DNA from: Hemicordylus capensis
Lineage: Eukaryota > Chordata > Lepidosauria > Squamata > Cordylidae
Reading direction: 5' to 3'
Assembly: GCF_027244095.1 (NCBI RefSeq)
Contig: NC_069657.1
Span: 148,486,857 to 148,550,856 of the forward strand
DNA length: 64,000 nucleotides
Shown: positions 45,430-57,600 of the stretch, one piece after another
Layout of the letters: each line of letters begins with the position of its first letter
Numbering within the stretch: the stretch's first letter is position 1
Notes under the pieces: model-generated
Told to the model about the DNA's origin: nothing
What the model saw: the letters and a program-made list of their open reading frames with translations, nothing else
The model's database searches: none
Program-made: the position numbers and the translations under genes

Positions 45430-45965
45430 GACTAGCATTTGGTAGGGTTGCAATGAAGGCCTTGGAAGAGATATTTAGATGTTGTGATGTGTCTATACCT
45501 ACAAAGATTAGAATTATTTGGACAATGGTTTTTCCTGTGACACTCTATGGATACGAAAGCTGGACTTTGAAGAAGCAAGATAGAAAAAGTATTGACACTT
45601 TTGAACTTCGGTACTGGTGGAGAAGACTTTTGAGGATACCATGGCCAGCCAGGAAAACAAACAAATGGATCATAGAACAAATCAATCCAGAATTTTCACT
45701 CAAGGCATAAATGACCAGGCTCAAACTATCATACTTCAGGGACACATTATGCAAAGAGCCAGCTCCCTTGAGAAGTCTATAATGCTGTGGAAAGTTGAAG
45801 GAAAGAGAAGAAGACAACCAGCAGCAAGGTGAGTGGAGTCGATTACAACAGCAATGAATGCACCACTGAGGGACCTTAGAGGCCAAGTTGAAGACAGATC
45901 ATCCTGGAAAGACTCTATCTATGTGGCCCCTAAGAGTCGATACCGAGTTGACGGCACTTAACCAA
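45430..45965 (+). mobile_element. RTE-BovB-like LINE 3' fragment
   Basis: The frame at 45453 encodes KIRIIWTMVFPVTLYGYESW then TFELRYWWRRLLRIPW, the RTE C-terminus. Later pieces include PLRDLRGQVEDRSSWKDSIY, and the tail ends GAGTTGACGGCACTTAAC. That tail is the partner type for the Sauria SINE at 8088. Confidence 0.78.
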
Positions 45966-46379
45966 TCAGTCAAGGATGTTAACTTAAGTCTTCCTCCCTC
46001 GTCCAAAACTAACGGTGGAATCCTATGCGCATTTACTAGAGTAAACCGTATGGAACTCACACTAAGACGTACTGCTGAGGAAACATGCATAGGACGGGCT
46101 GTAGCACGGCACGCTAGTTACGACACCACGTTGGCTCTCCCTTAAGAGACGGGATAATTACTTTTGATCCTGAAGGGGCAAAGGTGGGCGTCTGGTGTGG
46201 GGGGTGGTTTCTATATTCAAGCGGGGTTGGGGGGCTGACCGTCGCCTGTTCCTGCCATTATTCTGTTTTTACCCTTTCAAACCGCTTTGCGGACCCGCTG
46301 TGGTTGAAAAGCGGGACTGAAATATCGTAAAGACCATTACAACAGCCACGTGAGGTAGTTGGGTGCTGCTGTTTGGGGC

Positions 46380-46960
46380 TTAAGACGCTGCTATCTGGCC
46401 TCTAGGACCCAGGAGGAATTCGCTTGAGCAGCTGTAGTTGGCGCTAGGGCCCAGGGGGAGCCAGTAGGGCCTGCCTCAGCTCCGGGTGCGCGGCGGAGCC
46501 GGGGTCAGGAGGGCGCTCGGCACTGGCTGAGCAACTGGGGGCTGGATAAGACGGACGCGCCACCAGCAGGCAAGTGAGCGTTAGCCGCGCCTGGGTCGAG
46601 GAAGGGGGAGGTGGGTGGCAGCCCCCGTGGAGGGGAGCGGGGCAGAAGGGTCTAGGCCCCCCTGTTGTGCAAGGCAGAGAGGGGGCGCCCCCCAGGAGGG
46701 AGCTGCCCCCCAATTCCCACGGCTGCCTTATACTATGCACAGCCTTTCGGCGGCATCGCTCCAGGAAGGGCTTCTTCTCTCCATTTAGGCTTGTCCTGAA
46801 TCCCCTTGGCTCCTACGGACTTATTTCTTTTCCTGATAGACCCTGCTCTTCCCCCTCCCAGGCAATCGGGCCTGCAGTCTGGAAATAGGGTAGACCTAGA
46901 GAGGTTGTTCGGCCGCATTTTCTTCTCTCCCCCGCCTACTCCTCGCCTTTTTTACCCAGT
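46380..46960 (+). promoter_or_regulatory. ABCB6: ABCB6 CpG-rich promoter and likely 5' UTR exon
   Basis: A GC/CpG-rich block begins just upstream of ABCB6 and contrasts with AT-richer sequence to its left. It contains GGATAAGA near 46543, a GATA-type motif that would suit a haem-related gene. A possible first-exon donor is CAG|GCAAGTGAG at 46569/46570 (GC type), which could splice to the acceptor at 48070. No start site can be read. Confidence 0.5.
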
Positions 46961-48070
46961 TATAGGACAGCAAAATGCACGGCTGAAAACACACGCGCAA
47001 ATGGCCCTTGTTTGGGAAAGCCAGCGGCATTTTGAGAGCACCACGTGGAGCAGCTGGTGGGTGCGAGTGGTGCTGTCACTATTGCAGCCCACCATGTGGA
47101 CAGTGCTGCTGGAGTGAGCGTTGGGCTCCCGTCCGCTGAGCCCAGACCTGCCCTCGCTGGGGTGTCCTTGGGGAAGTTGCTGTCTTCTCTCAGTGAGAGT
47201 TCACCACTTGGGGAAAAGTGAATATATAACATCTGACCTCCAAGGGCTGTGGTGAGGTGTGTGGGTTTGCAAGGCTACAGTCTGAGTGTGCGAACTGTAG
47301 CCATAACAAAACGATGATGGTGTCTCACTATTTTAATGCCATGCGTCAGAGCAGAACAATGGAGAGGCTTGGAGGAAGACATTAAAAATCTCAGCAATCT
47401 GCAAGAAGAGGCTAAAAAAAGCCCAGTGGTTTTTAACTTAGGTTCAGACAGAAGAACTGGAGGATTCAGAGTAGGCAAGAGATGTGAATCTGCAGTGTAT
47501 CTTTCCTCACAAAACAGATGTGAAGAGTTGTTGAGGATGGGGACATGCTTCACGAGCTGCACTCTGTGGGACTCTGCTTTGGCATCACATAATAATAAGC
47601 ACATAGTATGCATAGATTTCTTTTAAAAAGAAATGTTATGAAGAGGAACTTCAAACATTTGCAGTACAGAGTAAGATTGTAGAGTCCTACCTCCTAAAAT
47701 AGTATAACTTCAAGGGGCCAAATCTCCAGTCCTTTGCCATGAAGAAGACTATTCCTCTTGTGGAAGATTCCCCTAAGCCAGTAGATGGGGTGAACAAGAA
47801 GGGGGATTTCTACCCTACATGCCTTGGGTTTTTCTCCTGCATTTCCCTGTGAAGCATCTCATCCTGTTCCTTCTTAGGGTGGGAATGTTGGGCTGGATGG
47901 GCAAAAACCTCCGACCCACCTTGGTGAATCTGCTCATGCCAACCTGGAAGTGTGAGTTGTTCACATCTGCATTTGTACATTGTATTGTGGGAACATAACA
48001 TGCCTGTTTGTGTTTGCGTATATTAGTATACCCTAATTTCTCTCCATTTTTTTCACTGGTGTTTCTGCAG

Positions 48071-48602
48071 CTCCAGGGCTAACACTATGGTGGCAGTACA
48101 GAGCTACTGTGAAGGGAATGGGTCCCTGCCGCAAGCATGGGTTCAGCAAGGGCTGTACCCCTGTTTCTACTTCACACTGGTGCCTTCTGTGCTGCTCAGC
48201 GTCTGTCTCCTATTGGGTGCCCTGCAGTATGCTTGTTACGCCCAGTTCAGCCGCACCATGGAGCCAAAGTATATCCCACGCTCTCGCCTGTACTACCTCC
48301 AGATCCTCCTCTCTCTGTTCCTTGCACTGCAGCCCTTTGGCACCTTGCTGTGGCAAGTGCTAGGCATGCGACAGCTCTATGGGTATATGGTGCTGTACAC
48401 CTGCCTCTCTGCTTTGAGCTGGACCAGTTCACTGGGGTTGTTGCACTTGGAGCGCACCAGAGTGATGGTGCAGGACCGGATCAGAGGCCATGGTGTTATC
48501 CTTCTCCTCTATTGGGCTCTGGCCTTTGCCGCTGAGAACCTGGCCTTTATCTCCTGGAATAGCCCACTCTGGTGGTGGAGTTTAGAAGATACCAACCAGA
48601 AG
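48071..48602 (+). CDS. ABCB6: ABCB6 first coding exon (TMD0)
   Basis: The acceptor ggtgtttctgcag is 16 nt upstream of the ATG at 48087, so a spliced 5' UTR is expected. It encodes 172 codons and ends NQK at AAG|GTAAGT. Human ABCB6 is glycosylated at Asn6 in an atypical N-x-C site. Here position 6 is Ser, but Asn11 sits in a standard N-G-S sequon. Confidence 0.92.
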
Positions 48603-51600
48603 GTAAGTCAGTTGTGGGGTGGAGAAGAAGCCATGTGGAATGCTGCTTGTTAAGTTCTGTAGCCCAGAAACATGACACTTGTCTCTGGCTTTCACTTTGG
48701 GACATCACAACACTCAAAGCAAGAAGCTGGTCATGCAGACTGCACAGTCTATGCTGGTCCTGCCATGGTCCATGTCAATCATATGGACTGATAGTGGAGT
48801 ATCATGAGCCCGAGCGCTCTGATGGTATATGCAGCAACAAGGCATGCTGAAACAGCATGTCTAATCCCCTAAATTAGAGCTATATGCGCCAGCAATTGGG
48901 CTGCAAGTGGCCAAGCAGTGGTGTTTCTCCATTCCAAAAGTGAGGTGAGGTTTTTCCCCAACAAAGACCATCACAAGGCTTACCCAAGACAACTGTGAGT
49001 TGCTCAGTGGAGTTCCATTTCTTGGCTACCTAGGGAATAGGTTTGTCACTGTTTTTGTAGAGAGTCTCGATGCCTTACAAGCTGTATGAATGTCAGCGAA
49101 TCAATAAGTGTGGCTTTTCCTTGTATGGAGATGCAGTGATTTAAAAAGCCTTATGAGTTGGTTTCCTGCTCCTTATTGAGGTCTTAACACACTCATCTTC
49201 TGCCCATAAAAAGGTGTCCACCTCAGTGAAGAGAACATTCCAATTCAGTAATATATTCATATTACTGTTAGATGGGGAGAGAGATCTTCCAGTTAGTCCA
49301 TGGAAGATGTACAGTACTGCCCTTCTAAGCAGCAGTGGATATCCTACCTTTTCCATTGGAGTCAAATGCTCTCCTTTTTTCCATGTTTGAAAATTGCGTG
49401 TGAGAGAAGATAGCATAAAGCCCTCAGATTTTGGAGAATATGATTTAGGAAAGAAGAGAGATTTAATGTTGTTATTAGTGGCCTGCCAGCCATTACTTAT
49501 CTTCTTTCTCCTCCTAGCCTACTAATTTCAGCACATTTTTGCTGAGTCACTTTGTTGTGCAAAGCCTTTCTGTATTCTACAGAAGTATTCACACAGGAGC
49601 CTGCACACAGAGACAGAAGAGACTATTTTGCTGCGTAATTTCAGAGGACTTTGCCCAATGACTCAGCAGAAGGTTTCCAGCCATATATTTGAGAGCTCCT
49701 TTTTCTTTGCATTTGCAGCTAGCACCCTTGATCCACTTACAGCAGGCTGGAGGGAGAGACTTCTTCCATCCACACATTCCATGTTAAGATACCTTCCAGG
49801 CAAGAGATTAGGACTGTGGAACTTCCATTCTCCTCTCTCAAATCCTCTGTACACCAACTAGTAGGCAACAAAGATAGTGGGACCTCTTTGAATTAGGTCC
49901 AGGAGGCTGGACTTAAATTTGAAAAAGCTTTTACTAGTACCCTCTGACTAATGCATATCTGTGATAGATGTGACCAAAACTGTGAAGCTGTAAGACATCC
50001 TGAGAGGATATCTGAGGGCCTGGATCAGAAGGATTGTAAAATGCATAGGAATGAGATATTCCAAAAGTCTTCTACATCTCCATTCAAAAATATGTGATTA
50101 ATTAATGAATTGACCAGTGTTTTTGGCCCAGTTTTTTGTTTGCCCTTCTTCCCCTGACAGAGGTCTATAACTATTATTAGTCATAATGCCTATTAGGAGC
50201 TTCCATGTTTCTGAGGCAGTATAAATACCTCTGAATACCAGCTACTTAGTGGTGGTGTGCAAAGCAGAGGAAGGCCATTATTTTCAAGCCCTGCTTGTGT
50301 GCTTTCCAGAAGTATCTCATTGGCCAGTGGGTGAAACAGAATGCTGAACTTGATGAATCCTTGATTTGATCCCCAGCGGGGCTCATCTTATGCTCCTTCC
50401 TCTCACACTACGGATCAAGTGGCTTCTTCTTACAGTACACCATTTACTACAGAGCCATCTATTGTCGGTCACTGAGCTCTGCTTTTTGCTTATCAGTGCA
50501 GACCAGTCCTGGTCCTTCATGGCTATCAGTGGACACCTGTGTTGTTATCTACGATATATTTTTGAAGAATTTGTTTGTGTGAAATAAAAACATACTTCCT
50601 GATGACCTACAGATACCAAATTTTGAATACACAATCCTGCCACTGAAATTAGGTGAATGCACTATTTTTTACACTGGAATATACTGAAGGAAAAATTTTA
50701 ATACTTTTTAATGAAGCATTTCTCAAAAAACCCTAAATTTTATACTACTCGATTACTTAAAGACACCAACTTTTGTATGAACATATTTGCCTCTTAAGCT
50801 GAATACACCACATTTGGCACTGGAATATGCTTGGGGACATGTTTAAAAAATTTTATTTGTGGGGGAGGTTTAGCAGAAATTCTGAATTAGTATTTTAACT
50901 GTTGCTGTTCTCAACAGATTTTTAACACTCAATGAGATCAATAATTCCAAAACAACATAATGCCCAAGAGAAGCAACTCTTTCTCAGATTCAAGTTTACT
51001 ATGATTCTACTCTACAATGTCATTGTACAATAAAATGAATAATGTTTGACATTGAAATCCTACACATTTCAAACTATTTTACTTCCCTTTTGCAAGCACA
51101 TTAATAAAAAATTATATTACATATATTTAATTTCTTGAACTTCCCTAGGAGTGTAATCTACATAAAATGACTTGCCCTGGTCAAAGGCAGGCCTTGCCTA
51201 CTAGTATAATATATACCATGAATCCAAGGACTAATCCATAAAGTCCAGAAGTAATCGGGATTAGACGAACAGAGGTTCCTCAAACTGCAGGGTTAATGGG
51301 GGCTCTATGGACTAGATCCAAATGTACACAAGCAGTGTGGCCTCTCAGGATTCTGGGTACTTCTCTGTGTCCCTGGAATCTGAGGGACCTCAGGCCCATC
51401 TAATCCATATTGTTTTTGGGATCTGTGGATCAGTCCTTGCATTCATGATGTGTTTTTGTGTGTGTTTGATCACACCATGTGCTATAGTATATGGTCAAAT
51501 ACTGTAAAGTTGTTTGCAAACAAGAACTGCCTTGTGTAAGTGGCAGTCATCTTTAAAAAATAATAATTGTGTCATGATGTCAATTGATAGCAGTGGCAGA

Positions 51601-54600
51601 GAAGGCCCCTTGCTCCCAAGCCCCACAGGAGTCATGGTCACATGTGCTTTTAAATAGCAGTGACTTCCTGCCCTGCCACTCCAGAGAGCTTCTGACCTCT
51701 TCCTCCCTATTAAGTCACATGACCAAGCTATTCCTACTGGCCATGTGCTGTAACTGCAGACTTTTCAGGACAGGAAAAGGATTCAGAAAGCAGCAGGAAG
51801 CACACTCAAGCAAGCAATCATCACACGTGCCTGGGAGTCAAGAGGACTTCCACAAAGATCATTTCATTTTTTGTAAGGAGGAGGGGATTCCATGTGATAT
51901 GTCACAGTGCTCTGTAAAGCTAGGTGGGACTGTATTCTGGGGTTTAGTATGAGAACGTAGCTTTTTGTAATTCATGTTATTCCCTTGGTTATTTGCTACT
52001 ATTCTAATAAATTCATATTTTACTTAGTTGACTGTTACTTGATTTATCTTTTTACTGGTCAATTGATTTAAAGTTTGGTTTGGGCCAGTCACATGCCAGC
52101 CTCAGTGGGTGATTTCTCTTCATCCAGGCCATTTAACTTTGGGAAAGTTCTTGGGAAAGAAGCATTGCTCAGTTTGTAGCTTGTGAGGGTGGGAGTGGGG
52201 TTTGCTGCAAGCATGAATCTGACATGAGATCAACTCCCCCAGGTACAATTCAGCCTGTGGATACTACGCTACATCTGCACCTTCAGCCTCTTCTTCTTGG
52301 GAATACAGGCCCCAGGGTTGCCCCGAAAACCCTACATGCTGCTAATTAATGAGGATGAGCGTGACGTGGAGCACAGACAGGTGGGCTTCTGTTTGCCTAA
52401 GTATGAAATCCCTGTTCTATGTCTAACTATTGCTGTCTGTCCCTCTTTTTTTTTTTTTTTTTTTTGTGAATCAGCTGCAGGATGTAGATCTGAGGATTGC
52501 TGAAATGCTACTCTGTTAAGATTGGAACCTGTGGCTGCAGCTCTCCCCCTTACAATAGCTGCTATTTTGAAGATAGTGCTACAAAATCTTGTCAAAATCA
52601 GAATCAGGCTCTGGGTGGATTTGAAGCCAGTGTACATGTTGCAGTTGACGTGTCTAAAATGATAGCTTAGTATTGAGTGATCTTTACCTTGGCTATCAAA
52701 ATGTGAATCTCTACCACCACAGTGTGAATCATGTCCCTGCAGCAACTGCATGCAGCAGGAGTCCAGAAATTCACAACGTGAAGGCTGGTTTGGGTAGCAT
52801 TTATGTAGTGATTGTAAGTCTTTTGACAAGATTTTTTGTACTAGCTCTCAGATCCAGGGCAGAGACAAGACAGGATTAGGACTGGGAACATCAGGCATCA
52901 TCTAGAGTAAATTAGTTATGACTAAATCCCATTGAAATTAACTTGTCTCATTGATTTCAAGGACGCTTAATCTAAGGATATGCATGAACTGAGGTTTGCG
53001 CACCGGTTCGGCACCGTGGAGAGGAGTACAGGGAGACAGGAGCCTTAAGAAAGAAGAGAGCAGGCAGTGCTCATCCCAAGTACCCATGTATGGTGCCAGC
53101 TCACAATTGTGGCACCCACAAACGTGCAGGTGCCATTTGTATGGTGGTCATGGTGTTACTGACCACGCAAATGGTGCCTGTGCATGCACAGATTCCATGT
53201 GTGGGCTGATCCGGCGCGTGGGTACTTGGGACAAGCGCCGCCTCAGTAGGAAGATGCAATGGGGCAGCAGAGAGCAGGTAAGGACTTGCTCTCCTCTTTC
53301 TTAAGGCTCCCCTCCCCATAGTGCCGAACCAGTGCTTGAACCTCAGTTCATGCACATCCTTAAATTAGTCATGATTGACTAGTCTGTGTTGGCCCATATC
53401 TTGTTGCTTCTTGTTTCCCTTTTCTTTTCTTGACAAATCAAATGAGGGGTGGATGTATAGCAGCAGCAGAGCATGTGCTTAAGATGCAGAAGGTCCCAGG
53501 TTCAATTCCTGGCCTCTTCAGTTAAAGCGTCTGAGGTAGCAGACCTGAGAAAGACTCCTGCCTGAGACTCTGGAGAACTGCTGCCAGTCAGAGTTGACAA
53601 TACTGAACTAGAGGGATCAAATGTTCTGACTCAGTATAATGCAGTTTTATATGTTGAAAGGCTCCTGAGTAGGGATATGCACAAGCCGAGGTCCACACAC
53701 AGGTTCCGCATAAAGCGGTGAGCAGCACCTTTAAAAGGGAGTACAGCCGGTCTTCACCTGCTCTCTGCCACTCCATCCAGCTTCCTGCTGTGACGGTGCT
53801 CCCCGGCAACAGCCCATATGCAGTGGTAGCACGCAGATGGCCTCTGTGCATGTGCAGACACCATTTGCGTGGTCAGCATAGTGTTTCTGACCACAAAATG
53901 GTGTCTGCGCATGCACGGAGGGTATTTGTGTGCTGGTGCCACCACTGCCTGGGCTGTTGGGGGGAGTGCCGTTGCAGCAGGACGTTGCATGGAGCGGCAG
54001 AGAGCAGTTCTGCACTGCTCTTTAAAAGTGCTGCTCACTGCTCCTCCTGCCAGCGCCTTGGAGCACTGAACCTGTGCATAAACCTTGGTTCGTGCTCCTG
54101 AGTCTTTAACATCAACACAGCAGTGGAAACCTGAGCACTGCTTTTCCCATCACCACAGCTGTGACTGGAAAAAAGCAGCACATACTGAATGGATTCTGAG
54201 ATTCAACAGGTGCTGTTTTCTGGTCACAGTGCTGCAGTGATTGGGAAAGTGAGCAGGTCCTACTTTTTCAGATTTGGACAGCTGTTAAAAGCAGAGAGGC
54301 CTCTATTACCAACCTCACTTGGGAAGGAGATGGCAACACTAGGACACTAAGGGAGGAGGAGGATGTATTTGGGACGTAGGCTGCAGGGAGAAGTTCCCAG
54401 GAGCTGTGTGGCAAGAGGCATAGAGACAGACAGGTCAGGCAGGTTCAGTGATACAAAACATGCTGTGAGGTGCAATCTGAGGGAGCAGCACTTGCCTTTT
54501 GCAAAGGCTGCTGGGAGGCTGAGGCTAATGCAGGACAGGGATCATACTGGCATACATTCAGGGCTGTGGAAAAGATTATTAAGGACCTTAATACACTTTG

Positions 54601-57600
54601 AAAGTGCAGTGTAAATGCATTAGTATGATCACGTTTTGACAGTGACCTTTAGGCAGTAGAAATTTTATAATACTATACTTGTGTAGTGCTTTGGAGTGTC
54701 CAAAGCACTTCACATGTATTATCTTGCAATCCTGCACTGGTTTGTGCGACACCACCTGCTAGCCGTTTTGCATCACATGGAGGAAGAGGATATATTTGCA
54801 TGTCTTCCCCACCACCATCCAGCATGCTGTCCCACCAGCACATAGCCACATGGCAGGTAGTTCATCAAAACTACCTTTCAGTGCATGATTTAAGTGGTAG
54901 TTGTGCTGTGGTGGAACAGTGCACTGGGTGGCAGGGGAGATGTGTATGCATATGTTTCTCCCTCATGTGATGTGAAGGGGTTGGTGCCGGTGGGCATGTC
55001 ATGATGGCGTTCTTGCTCTCTGCCTCAGCTCCCACCTACAATATGGGTATAATACTAATTACTTACCTTACAAAGTTGTTGTAAAGAGGTCAGTTCAGAT
55101 GACATCTGAATGGCTTGTCTTAAGGCCACCTAGTGAATTCATGACTGACAAGGTTTAGGTCAGGGGCTTCCAGATTCATAGCACAGTCTCTTAGCTACAC
55201 TGGGTCTCTGTAGGCAAAATATGAAAGAAAACAAACCCCAGCACATAGTGAGTGAGTTACTGATCTGGTTATTAGATTGGTAGGCTGCTTCCTTCTGTGC
55301 TGGTATCTTTTGAAGGGGATCTTTCAGATATTTCCAGCTGTACCTGAATACTGCATTTAAGGATCTGAAAGTGATAGATTTTCATCATGAGAAATGGGTT
55401 ACTGCGCCTGCGCAGGGACCTTCCGGATGGATTAATTAGCTCCTCTTTGGCGCCCCTCCCTGCCATGCATGTGCTTTGCGTCTTCCTTTTCCTAGCAGTT
55501 GAGCACCATTTTGTCTGTTTCTTTTCAACCTCTGATGCGTTGAGACCTATGGTTTATTGCTCCTCAGTTTACAGAAAAGAAAAGGTTACTTCGGACAGAT
55601 TTTCAGTGTTTTGGACTTCGGATTGAGAGTTAACTATTCTTAAGATTTTGGACTTTGGACTTGATTTTTACTGTTCCACGGCTTTGCCATTGGAAAAGAC
55701 ATGACTGAGAGGAAAAAGACTACATTTAAGCGTTGCTCTCAGTGTAGGGCTAAATTACCCTCAGCTGACGAACATGATCTCTGTTTGGGTGAACAGCATG
55801 TCCCAGCTTCTTGTAGGATTTGAAAATCTTTTTCGAAGCAGACTTTAAAGAATCGCTCGTTGTGCCTCAGGGCAGCGCTGTATGGAGATGTGCTGCGTCC
55901 ACTGCCAGAACCGGAGTCGACACTGATCTCGTTATCGACACTGACGTCAACATCTACCTTCTTGGTGTCTGCTCTGCCCCAGGGTCTATGCACGCACAAT
56001 CTCAAACCCTGAGGGGTGATCTTGAAGAAATTGTCTTCAAAAAGCCCAAGTCTACCGACGCTGGGCATAAGAAGCATAAACAACATCGTGCTACGTCAGA
56101 TAGCGATTCACCGCCTCTGAAAAAGAACAAGTCGAAGTCAACTCACTTGTCGAAGTTGAGGACACCTTTGCTGTCGATGGTCCAATATCAACCACCTCTG
56201 TCATTGTCAGACCCGTCTATATCGTCAACTAATATAACGTCCTCGGGACCGCCCATCCCACTGTTGGCATGGACTCATACAGTGACATCTACACTTCTAT
56301 CAGTACCGATAGCGAGCTTTACATCGATGTTGATGCCGAATTTTCCAGTGCCGTCCACATTGGTCATGCCCCCAATTTCCTCGATGTCGCTCTCCAATAC
56401 CGAGATTGGCACCTTTCATCGTATTCTACCAACCTCTCCAAGGGCTACTGCTGTTCCGCAACTGTACAAACCGTTGCCGCTTTCTCTGGCGAAAACACCT
56501 CTGAAATTGCTGCTGTTATTGTTTGATACCGGTGATGATGCCCTTCTGGATCAAGGGACTGCGAAATCCCTGTTGAGTGTATTAGATTCATCCACTAGTA
56601 CCCCTTTGGGTTCCATGTTGCAGGAGTTCCTAACCGGAGGTTTGGATACGGAGGTCGATGGAGAAGAAGATGTGCCTCCTAAAACCCCCTCCATGTCTCC
56701 TTTTGCAACAGAGGCCAGGCCTTCATCTTTCCAGGTGCTGTCGGTAGCCCCACCTGCTACTACTTCAACATGGAAACCAATGCCTAAATTTGTTCCCCCT
56801 CAACAGAATGTACCTCAAAAGGACCCCATTCATGCATGTCGTTTTCGTCATAACTTCTCACCGGCGGCACAATTAGATTGGGCAGAGTTCCAATTGTTGA
56901 AGATGCAACGCATGCATCCGGCCAACGTTGTACTACCCCTTCTGACAAAGAGGGTAGAAAGCTCGATATCCTTGGGCACTGCATCTATTCCATGGCCAGC
57001 CTTTCTATTTGCATAGCGAATTATGCATCCTGCATGGCCCACTATAATTATTAGGAATGTGCAAAACCAGTCCGGCAGTCCACGGTCCGGTCCGGAGGTT
57101 TGGAATCAAACCGAACAATCACCCACCCACCCCGTTCTGTCTGGACCGGAACTGAACCGCCGGACAGGTCTGCGATTTTAAATTTTTTTTTAAAAAAAAA
57201 TGCATAATAAATACCTGTAGCCCCTTTGGGGGGGCTTGCTGTAGGCCGCGGGGTGTGTGTGTCCATGAGGGTTCCCCCTCCCCCCCGCTGGCCTCTCTCA
57301 TCACTGCCGTGGCCGGGTAAATGTAGTATTTTGGCGGCCTCGCAGAGGGCATTTGCGTATGCACAGCGGTGGTCAAAATGGCCACCGCTCGCCTTTACAG
57401 AGGCCCGAAAGGGCCAAAAATACTACATTTACCCGGCCACAGCAGTGATGAGGGAGGCTGGGGGGGGAGGGGGAACCCTCACGGACACACACACCCCGTG
57501 GCCTACAGCAAGCCCCCCAAAGGGCCTACAGGTATTTATTATGCATTTTTTAAAAAAAAAATTTAAAAAATTGCAGAACCCCACCGGACTGGGGGCGTTT

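Noticed and set aside
47336-47626. 96-codon ORF upstream of ABCB6
   Set aside because: No recognised domain, no supporting splice context, and it lies in the presumed 5' UTR intron. Chance or an old repeat is more likely.
55820-57016. 398-codon plus-strand ORF as a host gene
   Set aside because: It lies between inverted terminal repeats of a DIRS-like fossil and has a low-complexity Ser/Thr/Pro composition typical of a gag-like region.
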